Below, piece after piece: positions 7,806 through 16,651 of a DNA stretch of 64,000 nucleotides. Positions within the stretch are counted from its first letter, which is position 1, and the number at the start of each line of letters is the position of its first letter. The notes beneath the pieces were generated by a model, which worked only from the letters and a program-made list of their open reading frames with translations, made no database searches and was not told the origin of the DNA. The DNA comes from Pelagirhabdus alkalitolerans (GTDB lineage: Bacteria > Bacillota > Bacilli > Bacillales > Amphibacillaceae). The position numbers were made by a program, and so were the translations under genes. The stretch covers positions 124,001 to 188,000 of the forward strand of contig NZ_FMYI01000002.1 in the NCBI RefSeq assembly GCF_900096905.1. The letters run 5' to 3'.

Positions 7806-10800
7806 ATGTTTCTAAAAAAGCTTGAATCAGTCGGATTTAAATCATTTGCTGAGAGGATATCAGTCGATTTTGTTCCTGGTATTACAGCTGTGGTAGGCCC
7901 AAATGGTAGTGGGAAAAGTAATGTTACAGATGCTATTCGTTGGGTATTAGGTGAGCAATCCGCGAAATCATTACGTGGCTCGAAAATGGAGGATGTGATC
8001 TTCCAAGGGAGCGATACACGTAAACCATTAAATATGGCCGAAGTCACGCTCGTCCTTGACAATAAAGAGAACGCATTACCCATTGATTATCAAGAAGTGA
8101 GCGTTACAAGACGCGTCTATCGATCTGGTGAGAGTGAGTTTTTCTTAAATAAACAGTCCTGCAGGTTAAAAGATATTATTGACTTGTTTTTAGATTCGGG
8201 ATTAGGCCGTGAAGCATTCTCGATTATTGGACAAGGTAAGATTGAAGAGATTTTAAGCTCTAAAGCAGAAGAACGTCGTATCATTTTTGAAGAAGCAGCT
8301 GGCGTTTTGAAATATAAAAATCGTAAGAAAAAAGCGGAATACAAATTGGCTGAAACTCAAGAAAATTTGAATCGCGTTGAAGATATTATTTATGAACTAG
8401 AAGGTCAATTAGAACCGTTAAAACAACAATCTTCACTTGCCAAAGAGTATTTAAATGTGAAGGATCAATTAAAAGAATCAGAAGTAGCACTAATTCGAAC
8501 TGAAATTGAATCCTTACATGAAGAGTGGCAACAGCTCTTAAAAGACATCGATAAGTATAAGAAAAAAGAAGAGCAGTATGATGTGGAAGTAAATGTTAAG
8601 AATAGCCAAATTGAAAAGCAACAAGCTGATATAGAGGCTTTAGATAGAGGGATCGAGACAGATCAAGAACAGTTACTTGCTGCAACGCAAACGCTTGAAA
8701 AATTAACAGGTGAGAAAAATTTATTGTCTGAACGTGCTAAACACTCTTCTGATAATCAAGATAAATTAAAAGAACGCCAAACTTTATTAAAACAACAATT
8801 AGAAAAAATAAACGAAGAAAAAAATAAAGAGAAGCGTGAATTAGAAAAAATCAAACAATCGAAGTTTGATATCGATAAGCAGTTAAAGGAAGAGAGAGGT
8901 AAGCTGAATCAAGATGTTCAATCGATTGAGCGTGAGATTGAATCGTTAAAAGCAGATTATATTGATTTATTAAATGATCGAGCAACAGAAAAGCACAGAA
9001 TTGAGACTATAAATGATCGTTTATCACAATTAGACCAACAACAAGAATCAAAGCAACAGGTCTATGAGGAACAAGAGCATTTCATTTCAACATTGGAGAA
9101 TGAAAAAGAATCGAATGAAGAAAATAAAGTGATTCTAATGGCTGAAATGGAAGAATTAAAGAACAAACTAGAAAAAGACGAGGTGACATTAAACGATCTT
9201 TCGAAGCAATTTGATGAGATGAAATCGAAACTTGATCAAGGATACCGTCAGATCGATAAGTTGTCATCTCGAAAAGAGACGCTTGAAGAAATGAAAGAAG
9301 ATTTTCAAGGGTTCTACCATGGCGTAAAAGCCGTTTTAAAAGCGAGAGATCATAAAAAGCTGTCACATATTGAAGGTGCCGTTATTGAACTAATAGACAT
9401 TCCTAAAGGCTATTTAACGGCGGTTGAAACGGCATTGGCCGCTCAAGCCCAGCATGTAGTGGCTCGCAATGAAGCGAGTGCTAGAAAGGCAATAACCTAT
9501 CTAAAAGAAACAAAACAAGGTCGTGCGACGTTTATTCCGATGGATGTCATTAAACCACGCCCAATACCAGCTGATGTATTAACGAAAGTCAAGCAACATC
9601 ATGGCTTTGTGACACTAGCGAGTGAAGCGGTTCAAATAGACCGAACTTATCAATCCGTTGCTGATTATTTGTTAGGCCGAACGATTATTGCTAAATCACT
9701 AAAGGATGCCAATCAGTTAGCGTCTATTGTAAATCGCATGTACCGCATCGTAACACTAGATGGTGATATTGTTAATCCAGGTGGGACAATGACAGGTGGT
9801 GCAAAGAAAAATACGCAACAATCTTTATTCACCCGAGAACAAGAATTGCAGCAGTTATCAGAGACCTTAAAGGGTTATCACCAACGTGCTAACGATTATA
9901 AAAAACAAGTTGATCAAACTGAACAAAAAATGAATCAATTAACAAAAGCTATTCATGAACAACGATCCATTATTAATAAACAACAAGAAAAAATTGATGA
10001 AGTCGATAAAATAATTGAAAATAATCAATTTAAACTCGATCATTATAAAGAGCAGTTAACGCAAAGGATGCGTTCAGATCAACAAGCAAAGGATGAACGT
10101 ACTCAATTATCTGAAAAGTTAAAAGAACAAGAGAAAGCTCAGACTAGAGTTGAAGAAAGAATCACGGTCGTTGAACGAGAAATTGAAGACAAACAAACAG
10201 ACAAAACAAATTTAGAAGAAAATAAAGATGCGATCGTTAAAAATGTTCAAACATTAGAAGTAAAACAAGCTGAATTGAAACAATCACTCACCTTTCAAGA
10301 AGAAAAGTTAGATAAAGTGAACAATCAAGTTGAATCTGTCTCTAATGAATTAGCCGAAATTGATAAAGAACGCGATCAAATTGAAGCATTTGAAAATGCA
10401 CTTGAACAAATAGAGGACTTAGACGAAACAATTAAAGTGAAAAAACAAGAAAAAGATGCGTTAGCTGAACACATTCAAGCAAAGAGGCAAGAACGCTTGA
10501 CATTAACAACACAGTTACAAGAAACAGAAGCGCATAACCGAACGATTCGCCAGCAGCGCAAAGCATTAAGCGAAAAGCGTCAGTCAATGGAAGTCAAAGC
10601 CAATCGATTAGATGTTGAATTGGATAATCGCTTGAAGCGTCTAGAAGAAACGTACGAGATGAGTTATGACTATGCTAAAGAGACGTATTCTAAAGTTGAA
10701 GATGTAAAAAAAGCACAGCTTGATGTTAAATTACTGAAGCGAACCATTGATGAGATGGGGACAGTGAATTTAGGTTCTATTGAAGAATATGAACGAATAA

Positions 10801-11372
10801 ATGAACGTTTTAGCTTTTTAAAAGACCAACAAACAGACTTACTAGAAGCAAAAGAAACACTTCATCAAGTCATTTCTGAAATGGATGAGGAAATGCAGCG
10901 TCGATTTGAAGAAACATTTGAACAAATTCAAATCGAATTCACTGAAGTATTTAAGAAATTATTTGGCGGTGGGCACGCACAATTAAAATTAACCGATCCT
11001 AACCAGTTATTAACAACAGGGGTTGAAATAAAAGCTCAACCGCCAGGCAAAAAAGCACAACAGCTCGGTCTTTTATCTGGTGGTGAGCGTGCATTAACAG
11101 CGATTGCATTATTGTTTTCAATATTACGTGTGAGACCTGTGCCATTCTGCGTATTGGATGAAGTTGAAGCCGCTCTAGATGAAGCAAACGTTAGCCGTTT
11201 TAGTCAATACTTAAATGAATTCAGCCAAGATACTCAATTCATCGTTATTACACACCGTAAAGGTACGATGGAAGGTGCTGATGTGTTGTATGGTGTGACC
11301 ATGCAAGAATCGGGTGTATCTCGATTTGTCTCAGTCAAGCTTGAAGAAACAGCATCTTTAATCGAATCTTAA
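7806..11372 (+). CDS. smc: Chromosome condensation and segregation ATPase SMC
   Basis: SMC protein that, with ScpA and ScpB, loads at the origin and compacts and segregates the chromosome. The 1188-residue protein has Walker A GPNGSGKSN (about 32-40), two long coiled coils (about 170-500 and 670-1030), a hinge between them (about 505-665, with GGTMTGGAKK at its end), the ABC signature LLSGGERALTAIALLFS, and Walker B CVLDEVEAALDEANV near the C-terminus. The ATG at 7806 follows AGGTG with 6-base spacing and matches the family start MFLKKLESVGFKSFAER; the GTG at 7797 is not needed. ftsY follows 20 bases later. Confidence 0.97.
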   Translation: MFLKKLESVGFKSFAERISVDFVPGITAVVGPNGSGKSNVTDAIRWVLGEQSAKSLRGSKMEDVIFQGSDTRKPLNMAEVTLVLDNKENALPIDYQEVSVTRRVYRSGESEFFLNKQSCRLKDIIDLFLDSGLGREAFSIIGQGKIEEILSSKAEERRIIFEEAAGVLKYKNRKKKAEYKLAETQENLNRVEDIIYELEGQLEPLKQQSSLAKEYLNVKDQLKESEVALIRTEIESLHEEWQQLLKDIDKYKKKEEQYDVEVNVKNSQIEKQQADIEALDRGIETDQEQLLAATQTLEKLTGEKNLLSERAKHSSDNQDKLKERQTLLKQQLEKINEEKNKEKRELEKIKQSKFDIDKQLKEERGKLNQDVQSIEREIESLKADYIDLLNDRATEKHRIETINDRLSQLDQQQESKQQVYEEQEHFISTLENEKESNEENKVILMAEMEELKNKLEKDEVTLNDLSKQFDEMKSKLDQGYRQIDKLSSRKETLEEMKEDFQGFYHGVKAVLKARDHKKLSHIEGAVIELIDIPKGYLTAVETALAAQAQHVVARNEASARKAITYLKETKQGRATFIPMDVIKPRPIPADVLTKVKQHHGFVTLASEAVQIDRTYQSVADYLLGRTIIAKSLKDANQLASIVNRMYRIVTLDGDIVNPGGTMTGGAKKNTQQSLFTREQELQQLSETLKGYHQRANDYKKQVDQTEQKMNQLTKAIHEQRSIINKQQEKIDEVDKIIENNQFKLDHYKEQLTQRMRSDQQAKDERTQLSEKLKEQEKAQTRVEERITVVEREIEDKQTDKTNLEENKDAIVKNVQTLEVKQAELKQSLTFQEEKLDKVNNQVESVSNELAEIDKERDQIEAFENALEQIEDLDETIKVKKQEKDALAEHIQAKRQERLTLTTQLQETEAHNRTIRQQRKALSEKRQSMEVKANRLDVELDNRLKRLEETYEMSYDYAKETYSKVEDVKKAQLDVKLLKRTIDEMGTVNLGSIEEYERINERFSFLKDQQTDLLEAKETLHQVISEMDEEMQRRFEETFEQIQIEFTEVFKKLFGGGHAQLKLTDPNQLLTTGVEIKAQPPGKKAQQLGLLSGGERALTAIALLFSILRVRPVPFCVLDEVEAALDEANVSRFSQYLNEFSQDTQFIVITHRKGTMEGADVLYGVTMQESGVSRFVSVKLEETASLIES

Positions 11373-11392
11373 GTGAAGAAGGGAAAATAGAT

Positions 11393-12397
11393 ATGAGTTT
11401 TTTGAAAAAATTAAAAGAAAAATTTTCAGCATCAGCTGAAACAGAAGAAGTATCAGATAAGTATAAATCGGGGTTGGAAAAGACTAGAGAATCTTTTTCA
11501 ACAAAATTAAATGATTTAGTAGCCCGCTATCGAAAAGTTGATGAAGAATTTTTCGAAGATTTAGAAGAGATCTTAATATCAGCTGATGTTGGTGTCAACA
11601 CAGTGATGGATCTTGTTGAAGAGCTTGAAATGGAAGCTAAGCGTCAAAATATAAAAGATGCTAGAGATTTAAAAGAAGTCATTTCAGAGAAGTTGGTTGA
11701 AATTTATACAGGTGGAGAGGATACATTTAAGACACAAGCGCCTTTAAATATTCAGCCGGATGATTTGTCAGTCTTTTTATTCGTTGGTGTTAACGGTGTT
11801 GGGAAAACAACATCAATTGGTAAATTGGCCTATCAATTGAAACAAGAAGGTAAGAAGGTTGTACTCGTCGCAGGTGACACATTCCGTGCTGGTGCGATTG
11901 AACAATTATCAGCATGGGGTGAGCGTGTTGGTGTTGATGTGATTAAACATGGTGAAGGAAGTGACCCAGCTGCTGTCATCTATGATGGTATTCAAGCGGC
12001 TAAGTCAAGAAAAGCGGATGTTTTATTGTGTGATACGGCCGGAAGATTACAAAATAAAGTTAACCTGATGAATGAATTAAGTAAGGTTAAGCGTGTTATT
12101 GAACGAGAAATTCCTAATGCCCCGCATGACGTTTTACTCGTATTAGATGCGACAACTGGTCAAAACGCTTTAAGCCAGGCTAAGACATTCTCTGAAGCAA
12201 CAGATGTTTCTGGTATCGTCTTAACGAAATTAGATGGCACAGCCAAAGGTGGTATTGTACTAGCAATACGAAAACAACTCGACATTCCAGTTAAGTTTGT
12301 TGGTTTAGGGGAGAAAATGACGGATTTAGAAGCATTTGACCCTAATGCATTCGTCTATGGATTATTTGCTGATATGCTTACAGATGATGAAATGTAA
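11393..12397 (+). CDS. ftsY: Signal recognition particle receptor FtsY
   Basis: SRP-type GTPase that docks ribosome-nascent-chain-SRP complexes at the membrane. The 334-residue protein has a short charged N-terminal segment, an N domain, and a G domain with GVNGVGKTTSIGKLA (about 134-148), GDTFRAGAIEQL, DTAGRLQN, TKLDGTAKGG and VGLGEKMTDLEAF. The N-terminal acidic A domain is short, as in other Bacilli. Its partner Ffh is encoded two genes downstream. Confidence 0.97.
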   Translation: MSFLKKLKEKFSASAETEEVSDKYKSGLEKTRESFSTKLNDLVARYRKVDEEFFEDLEEILISADVGVNTVMDLVEELEMEAKRQNIKDARDLKEVISEKLVEIYTGGEDTFKTQAPLNIQPDDLSVFLFVGVNGVGKTTSIGKLAYQLKQEGKKVVLVAGDTFRAGAIEQLSAWGERVGVDVIKHGEGSDPAAVIYDGIQAAKSRKADVLLCDTAGRLQNKVNLMNELSKVKRVIEREIPNAPHDVLLVLDATTGQNALSQAKTFSEATDVSGIVLTKLDGTAKGGIVLAIRKQLDIPVKFVGLGEKMTDLEAFDPNAFVYGLFADMLTDDEM

Positions 12398-12403
12398 GCC
12401 TGC

Positions 12404-12432
12404 TTGACAACCTATCTGGAATCATCTAGTAT
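12404..12432 (+). promoter_or_regulatory. SigA-type promoter ahead of ylxM-ffh
   Basis: TTGACA at 12404-12409 and TAGTAT at 12427-12432 are 17 bases apart, directly after the ftsY stop. It would let ylxM-ffh be expressed independently of smc-ftsY. The start point would fall inside a weak A+T-rich hairpin at 12436-12456. Confidence 0.7.
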
Positions 12433-12472
12433 TTCTAAGTAAAGCTTTTTTACTTAACAAGGAGTGCTTTTC

Positions 12473-12799
12473 ATGTTAGAAAAGACAACACGTATTAACT
12501 TTCTGTTTGATTTTTATCAAGAGTTATTGACACCGAAACAGAGAAATTACATGGAGTTGTATTATTTAGAAGATTATTCATTAGGTGAAATTTCTGAGAC
12601 TTACCATGTTTCAAGACAAGCTGTATATGATAACATTAGAAGAACAGAAGCGATGCTAGAGAGTTATGAAGACAAACTTAAATTGTATGATAAGTTTTTG
12701 ACTCGTCAAAAGCTATTAAATGAGTTGTCCCAAGCCGTTGAAAAAGCGTCTTATACGGACATTAAACAGTATGTATCATCACTAAAAGAAATAGAGTAG
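12473..12799 (+). CDS. ylxM: YlxM family DNA/RNA-binding protein
   Basis: Small helix-turn-helix protein (UPF0122) encoded next to ffh in most Firmicutes and reported to affect SRP GTPase activity in streptococci. The 108-residue product begins MLEKTTRINFLFDFYQELL and holds a sigma-70 region 4-like helix-turn-helix, YSLGEISETYHVSRQAVYDN, at about residues 37-56. The GTG at 12464 is in frame, but the ATG at 12473 has AAGGAGTG 6 bases upstream. It lies 13 bases before ffh, with which it is presumably cotranscribed. Confidence 0.93.
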   Translation: MLEKTTRINFLFDFYQELLTPKQRNYMELYYLEDYSLGEISETYHVSRQAVYDNIRRTEAMLESYEDKLKLYDKFLTRQKLLNELSQAVEKASYTDIKQYVSSLKEIE

Positions 12800-12812
12800 G
12801 AGGGTTTCCTCT

Positions 12813-14165
12813 ATGGCATTTGAAGGTTTGGCTGATCGTCTACAAAGTACGGTCAAAAAAATGACAGGTAAGGGAAAAGTTAGCGAGCAAGATGTTAAAG
12901 AGATGACACGAGAGGTGCGCTTGGCGCTATTAGAAGCGGACGTTAACTTCAAAGTGGTTAAAGATTTTGTTAAACGTATTAAAGAACGTGCTGTTGGTGC
13001 TGAAGTCATGGATAGTTTAACGCCCGGTCAACAAGTTATTAAGATCGTAAAAGAAGAATTAACTGATTTAATGGGTGGAGAGCAAAGTAAAATAGCGGTT
13101 AGTGAACGTCCACCAACTGTTATTATGATGGTCGGTTTGCAAGGTGCAGGTAAAACGACAACATCTGGCAAGTTAGCCAATCATTTACGAAAAAAACACA
13201 ATCGAAAACCACTATTAGTAGCTGCTGACGTATACAGACCAGCTGCGATTGATCAATTACAGACTGTTGGAAAGCAACTCGATATACCAGTGTTTTCTAA
13301 AGGAACTGAAGCAAATCCAGTCGATATCGCTAATGAAGCCATTCTTCATGCAAAAGAAGAGCATTTGGATTATGTGATTATTGATACGGCTGGCCGTTTA
13401 CACGTTGATGAACATCTGATGGATGAGCTTGGACAGATTAAGAATAATCTAACACCAGATGAAATCTTTTTAGTTGTCGATGCGATGACGGGTCAAGACG
13501 CTGTGAATGTGGCTGAAAGCTTTGATGATCAACTTGATTTATCGGGTGTTGTATTAACGAAGTTAGATGGTGACACTCGAGGTGGTGCGGCCTTATCCAT
13601 TAAAGCTGTTACACAAAAACCAATTAAGTTTGCGGGTATGGGCGAGAAATTGGATGAGTTAGAAGCATTCCATCCAGAAAGAATGGCATCCCGTATTTTA
13701 GGCATGGGTGATGTGTTATCTTTAATTGAAAAAGCTCAAGACAACGTTGATGAAACAAAAGCAAAAGAACTAGAACAAAAAATGCGATCAGCCACATTTA
13801 CCTTTGATGATTTCCTTGAACAGATGGAACAAGTCAAAAGCATGGGGCCTATGGAAGATTTATTAGGGATGATTCCAGGCGCTAACAAGATGAAAGGTTT
13901 AAAAAATGTTCAATTTGATGATAAACAAATTGTCCATGTTGAAGCGATTGTTAAATCAATGACAAAAGCCGAAAGACAAGATCCTTCTTTAATGAACGCT
14001 TCACGGAAAAAGAGGATTGCGAAGGGTTCAGGACGTCCTGTCTCAGAAGTTAATCGCTTATTAAAACAATTTGAAGAAATGAAGAAAATGATGAAGCAAA
14101 TGTCTGGCACACAAGGTGGAAAAAAAGGAAAACGTAAAAAAGGTATGAATTTACCCTTTATGTAA
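12813..14165 (+). CDS. ffh: Signal recognition particle protein Ffh
   Basis: SRP54 homologue that binds signal sequences and the 4.5S/6S SRP RNA for cotranslational targeting. The 450-residue protein has the N domain, a G domain with GLQGAGKTTTSGKLA, DTAGRLHVDEHLM, TKLDGDTRGGAA and GMGEKLDELEAFHP, then a Met-rich M domain (from about 325; MEQVKSMGPMEDLLGMIPG) with the SRP RNA-binding segment RIAKGSGRPVSEVNRLL and a basic tail. AGGAGG precedes the ATG at 12813. Normal length and complete. Confidence 0.98.
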   Translation: MAFEGLADRLQSTVKKMTGKGKVSEQDVKEMTREVRLALLEADVNFKVVKDFVKRIKERAVGAEVMDSLTPGQQVIKIVKEELTDLMGGEQSKIAVSERPPTVIMMVGLQGAGKTTTSGKLANHLRKKHNRKPLLVAADVYRPAAIDQLQTVGKQLDIPVFSKGTEANPVDIANEAILHAKEEHLDYVIIDTAGRLHVDEHLMDELGQIKNNLTPDEIFLVVDAMTGQDAVNVAESFDDQLDLSGVVLTKLDGDTRGGAALSIKAVTQKPIKFAGMGEKLDELEAFHPERMASRILGMGDVLSLIEKAQDNVDETKAKELEQKMRSATFTFDDFLEQMEQVKSMGPMEDLLGMIPGANKMKGLKNVQFDDKQIVHVEAIVKSMTKAERQDPSLMNASRKKRIAKGSGRPVSEVNRLLKQFEEMKKMMKQMSGTQGGKKGKRKKGMNLPFM

Positions 14166-14176
14166 TGTAAAAACAC

Positions 14177-14205
14177 TTTACAGACTTCGCACAATCTGAT
14201 AGAAT
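14177..14205 (+). promoter_or_regulatory. SigA-type promoter of rpsP
   Basis: TTTACA at 14177-14182 and TAGAAT at 14200-14205 are 17 bases apart, between the ffh stop and rpsP. Separate transcription of rpsP is expected for a ribosomal protein gene. Confidence 0.7.
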
Positions 14206-14245
14206 CTAAAATTGTGTTAAACATTTATTAATGGAGGTGCAAAAC

Positions 14246-14515
14246 ATGGCAGTAAAAATTCGTTTAAAACGTATGGGATCTAAACGTAACCCATTTTATC
14301 GTGTAGTAGTTGCGGATTCACGTTCTCCACGTGATGGTCGTATTATTGAACAAATTGGCACATACAACCCGGTTGCAAACCCGGTTGAGGTGAAATTAGA
14401 TGAAGATAAAGCACTTAACTGGATGACTAACGGCGCTAAGCCAAGTGATACAGTTCGTAATTTATTTTCAAATGAAGGCATCATGAAGAAATTCCACGAC
14501 CAAAAAAACCAATAA
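14246..14515 (+). CDS. rpsP: Small ribosomal subunit protein bS16
   Basis: Component of the 30S subunit needed for its assembly. The 89-residue protein has the family start MAVKIRLKRMGSKRNPFYR, then VVADSRSPRDGR and IGTYNP. An ATG at 14231 is in frame, but the one at 14246 follows GGAGGTG and gives the conserved start. It heads rpsP-khpA. Confidence 0.98.
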   Translation: MAVKIRLKRMGSKRNPFYRVVVADSRSPRDGRIIEQIGTYNPVANPVEVKLDEDKALNWMTNGAKPSDTVRNLFSNEGIMKKFHDQKNQ

Positions 14516-14529
14516 GGTAGCGTGATAAC

Positions 14530-14757
14530 ATGAAAGCCTTAATAAGCACGATTGTTAAGCCGTTAGTCGATTATCCCGATGAGGTAGAGGTAACAGAAAA
14601 AGATGAAAGCAATAAAACAGTTTATCATTTAACTGTTCATGCTGATGATGTCGGGAAAGTCATTGGTAAAAACGGTCGGATTGCTAAGTCAATTCGTACA
14701 ATTGTTTATGCAGCAAGTTCAGATACAAAAAAACGTATTTATCTTGACATTATGTAA
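14530..14757 (+). CDS. khpA: KH-domain RNA-binding protein KhpA (YlqC)
   Basis: Small single-KH-domain protein that pairs with KhpB/Jag in Firmicutes and binds RNA, linked to cell elongation and sRNA binding in several species. The 75-residue product has the KH GxxG loop in GKVIGKNGRIAKSIRT at about residues 42-57. It lies 14 bases after rpsP and is followed by a strong terminator. B. subtilis has ylqD after this gene; none is present here. Confidence 0.92.
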   Translation: MKALISTIVKPLVDYPDEVEVTEKDESNKTVYHLTVHADDVGKVIGKNGRIAKSIRTIVYAASSDTKKRIYLDIM

Positions 14758-14787
14758 AACAGGGGAGGGGTAACCTTTCCCTGTTTT
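14756..14787 (+). terminator. Rho-independent terminator after khpA
   Basis: AAAACAGGG at 14756-14764 pairs with CCCTGTTTT at 14779-14787, and the interior extends the stem with G-C and G-U pairs. The 3' arm ends in TTTT. It overlaps the khpA stop codon. Confidence 0.8.
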
Positions 14788-14833
14788 CTGTATCTATATA
14801 AAATCTCACTATACGATTAAGAAGGTGAACAGG

Positions 14834-15349
14834 ATGACTCACTATTACAATGTAGGGAAAATAGTCAATACACATGGTATAAAAGGTGAAGTAAAAGTGG
14901 TAAGGATTACAGACTTCGAGGATCGATTTACACCTGGTAATCGTTTGTATTTATTTTCAAATGATACGTCTGAACCGATTGAATTAACGATTAAGCACCA
15001 CCGGGTTCATAAAGGGTTTGATATGTTAAGTTTTGAGGGTTATGAATCCATTAACGAAGTTGAACCATTGAAAGACTCTTTATTAAAAATCCATCAATCA
15101 GAACAGTCTGAACTTGAAGAACACAGTTATTACTACCATCAAATCATAGGCTGTGATGTGCAAACAATTGATCAAGAACATATCGGAACAGTCAGTGATG
15201 TTCTTTCTCCCGGTGCAAATGATGTATGGGTTGTAAAACCAGCTAAAGGAAAAGATATACTCATACCGTATATAGAAGATGTTGTGATTGAGGTAGATTT
15301 AGAAAAACAATTAATTACAATCGATCCCATTGAAGGGTTGTTGTCATAA
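14834..15349 (+). CDS. rimM: Ribosome maturation factor RimM
   Basis: Assists maturation of the 30S head domain by binding uS19. The 171-residue protein has the N-terminal beta-barrel (start MTHYYNVGKIVNTHGIKGEV) and the C-terminal PRC-barrel with IGTVSDVLSPGANDVWVVK and KDILIPYIEDVV. The GTG at 14825 is rejected in favour of the ATG at 14834, 6 bases after GAAGGTG. Its stop overlaps the trmD start by one base (TAATG). Confidence 0.96.
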   Translation: MTHYYNVGKIVNTHGIKGEVKVVRITDFEDRFTPGNRLYLFSNDTSEPIELTIKHHRVHKGFDMLSFEGYESINEVEPLKDSLLKIHQSEQSELEEHSYYYHQIIGCDVQTIDQEHIGTVSDVLSPGANDVWVVKPAKGKDILIPYIEDVVIEVDLEKQLITIDPIEGLLS

Positions 15350-16071
15350 TGAAAATTGATTTTTTAACTTTATTTCCGGACATGTTCACAGGTGTTATGG
15401 AAAGCTCTATTATGAAAAAAGCTCAAGAAAAAAATGCATTTCAATACAGGACTTTTGATTTTCGATCATTTGCAACTAATAAACATAATAAAGTTGATGA
15501 TTATCCATACGGCGGGGGTGCCGGTATGGTGCTAATGCCCCAGCCTATATTTGATTGTGTTGATTCCATTAAAGAAGAGACGACAGATAATCCTCGTGTG
15601 ATTCTAATGTGTCCACAAGGAGAAACATTCACTCAAAAAAAAGCTGAAGAATTGTCAGAAGAAGATCACCTTATCTTTATTTGTGGTCACTATGAAGGTT
15701 ATGACGAGCGAATTCGTGAACATCTTGTAACTGATGAGATTTCAATTGGTGATTTTGTCTTAACAGGTGGTGAACTAGGGGCGATGGTCGTTACAGATAG
15801 TATCGTTCGTTTACTACCTGAAGTATTGGGCAATAAAGCATCGGCTCAAGAAGACTCATTTTCTACTGGTTTGCTTGAACATCCTCATTATACGAGACCA
15901 GCTGATTATAAAGGTATGCAAGTACCAGAGAGCTTGCGTTCAGGCAATCACCAAAAAATAGCTGATTGGCGTAAAAAGGAATCCTTAAAACGGACAAAGG
16001 AACGTCGTCCAGATTTGCTAGAGAATTATCCATTAAGTGAAAAAGAAAAAGAGTGGCTAAGTGAAGAATAA
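15349..16071 (+). CDS. trmD: tRNA (guanine-37-N1)-methyltransferase TrmD
   Basis: Methylates G37 next to the anticodon using S-adenosylmethionine, preventing +1 frameshifting. The 240-residue SPOUT-class enzyme shows YPYGGGAGMVLMPQPIF, the trefoil-knot motifs LIFICGHYEGYDERI and ISIGDFVLTGGELGAM, and the C-terminal HPHYTRPADYKGMQVP. Its start overlaps the rimM stop, so translation is coupled. rplS follows after a promoter and leader. Confidence 0.97.
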   Translation: MKIDFLTLFPDMFTGVMESSIMKKAQEKNAFQYRTFDFRSFATNKHNKVDDYPYGGGAGMVLMPQPIFDCVDSIKEETTDNPRVILMCPQGETFTQKKAEELSEEDHLIFICGHYEGYDERIREHLVTDEISIGDFVLTGGELGAMVVTDSIVRLLPEVLGNKASAQEDSFSTGLLEHPHYTRPADYKGMQVPESLRSGNHQKIADWRKKESLKRTKERRPDLLENYPLSEKEKEWLSEE

Positions 16072-16084
16072 CCATAGTTAGATC

Positions 16085-16113
16085 TTGCTTTTTATCTATA
16101 ATTATGATATATT
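16085..16113 (+). promoter_or_regulatory. SigA-type promoter of rplS
   Basis: TTGCTT at 16085-16090 and TATATT at 16108-16113 are 17 bases apart, just after the trmD stop. The transcript would begin near 16120 and carry the L19-type leader hairpin. Confidence 0.75.
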
Positions 16114-16149
16114 TTCTGTTGGACTTAAGTAGAGACTTAAGCAATAAAC

Positions 16150-16187
16150 GATGTTCCGCTGTCGCGAATTCTTCGGATACGAACATT
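16150..16187 (+). ncRNA. L19-type ribosomal protein leader
   Basis: ATGTTC at 16151-16156 pairs with GAACAT at 16181-16186, enclosing a G+C-richer inner part (CGCTGTCGCG, TTCGGATACG). It sits about 20 bases before rplS, downstream of its own promoter, where Firmicutes carry the short Rfam L19 leader thought to regulate rplS by its product. Assignment is from position and hairpin, not from a covariance search. Confidence 0.65.
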
Positions 16188-16209
16188 AGTTGAGAAGGAG
16201 TGTATACAC

Positions 16210-16554
16210 ATGCAACAATTAATTGCAGACGTAACAAAAGAACAACTTCGTACAGACCGCCCAGACTTCCGTCCTGGTGATACGGTAAAGGTTCACGCTA
16301 AAGTTGTTGAAGGAACGCGTGAGCGTATTCAGGTATTTGAAGGTGTTGTCATTAAGCGCCAAAACGGTGGAATTAGTGCAACATTTACTGTACGTAAGAT
16401 TTCTTCCGGTGTAGGCGTTGAACGTACTTTCCCAGTACATTCTCCACGTGTTGATAAGATCGAAGTAACACGTCGTGGACAAGTTCGTCGTGCGAAACTA
16501 TATTACTTACGTAACTTACGTGGTAAAGCAGCACGTATTAAAGAACGTCGCTAA
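16210..16554 (+). CDS. rplS: Large ribosomal subunit protein bL19
   Basis: Component of the 50S subunit at the subunit interface. The 114-residue protein has FRPGDTVKVHAKVVEGTRER, FEGVVIKRQNGGISATFTVR and the basic C-terminus RRAKLYYLRNLRGKAARIKE, all family hallmarks. AAGGAGT lies 8 bases before the ATG. Monocistronic as judged from a promoter and leader upstream and a perfect terminator downstream. Confidence 0.98.
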   Translation: MQQLIADVTKEQLRTDRPDFRPGDTVKVHAKVVEGTRERIQVFEGVVIKRQNGGISATFTVRKISSGVGVERTFPVHSPRVDKIEVTRRGQVRRAKLYYLRNLRGKAARIKERR

Positions 16555-16564
16555 TGACGTGAGG

Positions 16565-16596
16565 AAAAGGAGCTTGATTAATCAAGCTCCTTTTTT
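16565..16596 (+). terminator. Rho-independent terminator after rplS
   Basis: A perfect 15-base-pair self-complementary stem (arms meeting at 16579/16580, core GGAGCTTGATTAATCAAGCTC with a tight turn) ends in six T residues at 16591-16596. Confidence 0.92.
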
Positions 16597-16651
16597 CAAT
16601 CTTACATAAAATGAAATATATAATGTAATTGTAATGGAGGATCATGCACTT

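Noticed and set aside
7667..8083. Upstream part of the 213-codon minus-strand open frame ending at 7442
   Set aside because: It runs antisense into smc and its composition does not resemble a protein family. Only the last 74 codons match DUF1128 and have a ribosome binding site.
12436..12456. TAAGTAAA/TTTACTTA hairpin upstream of ylxM
   Set aside because: Eight A/T-heavy pairs with a short loop give little stability, and it straddles the predicted transcript start, so neither a terminator nor a leader switch can be supported.
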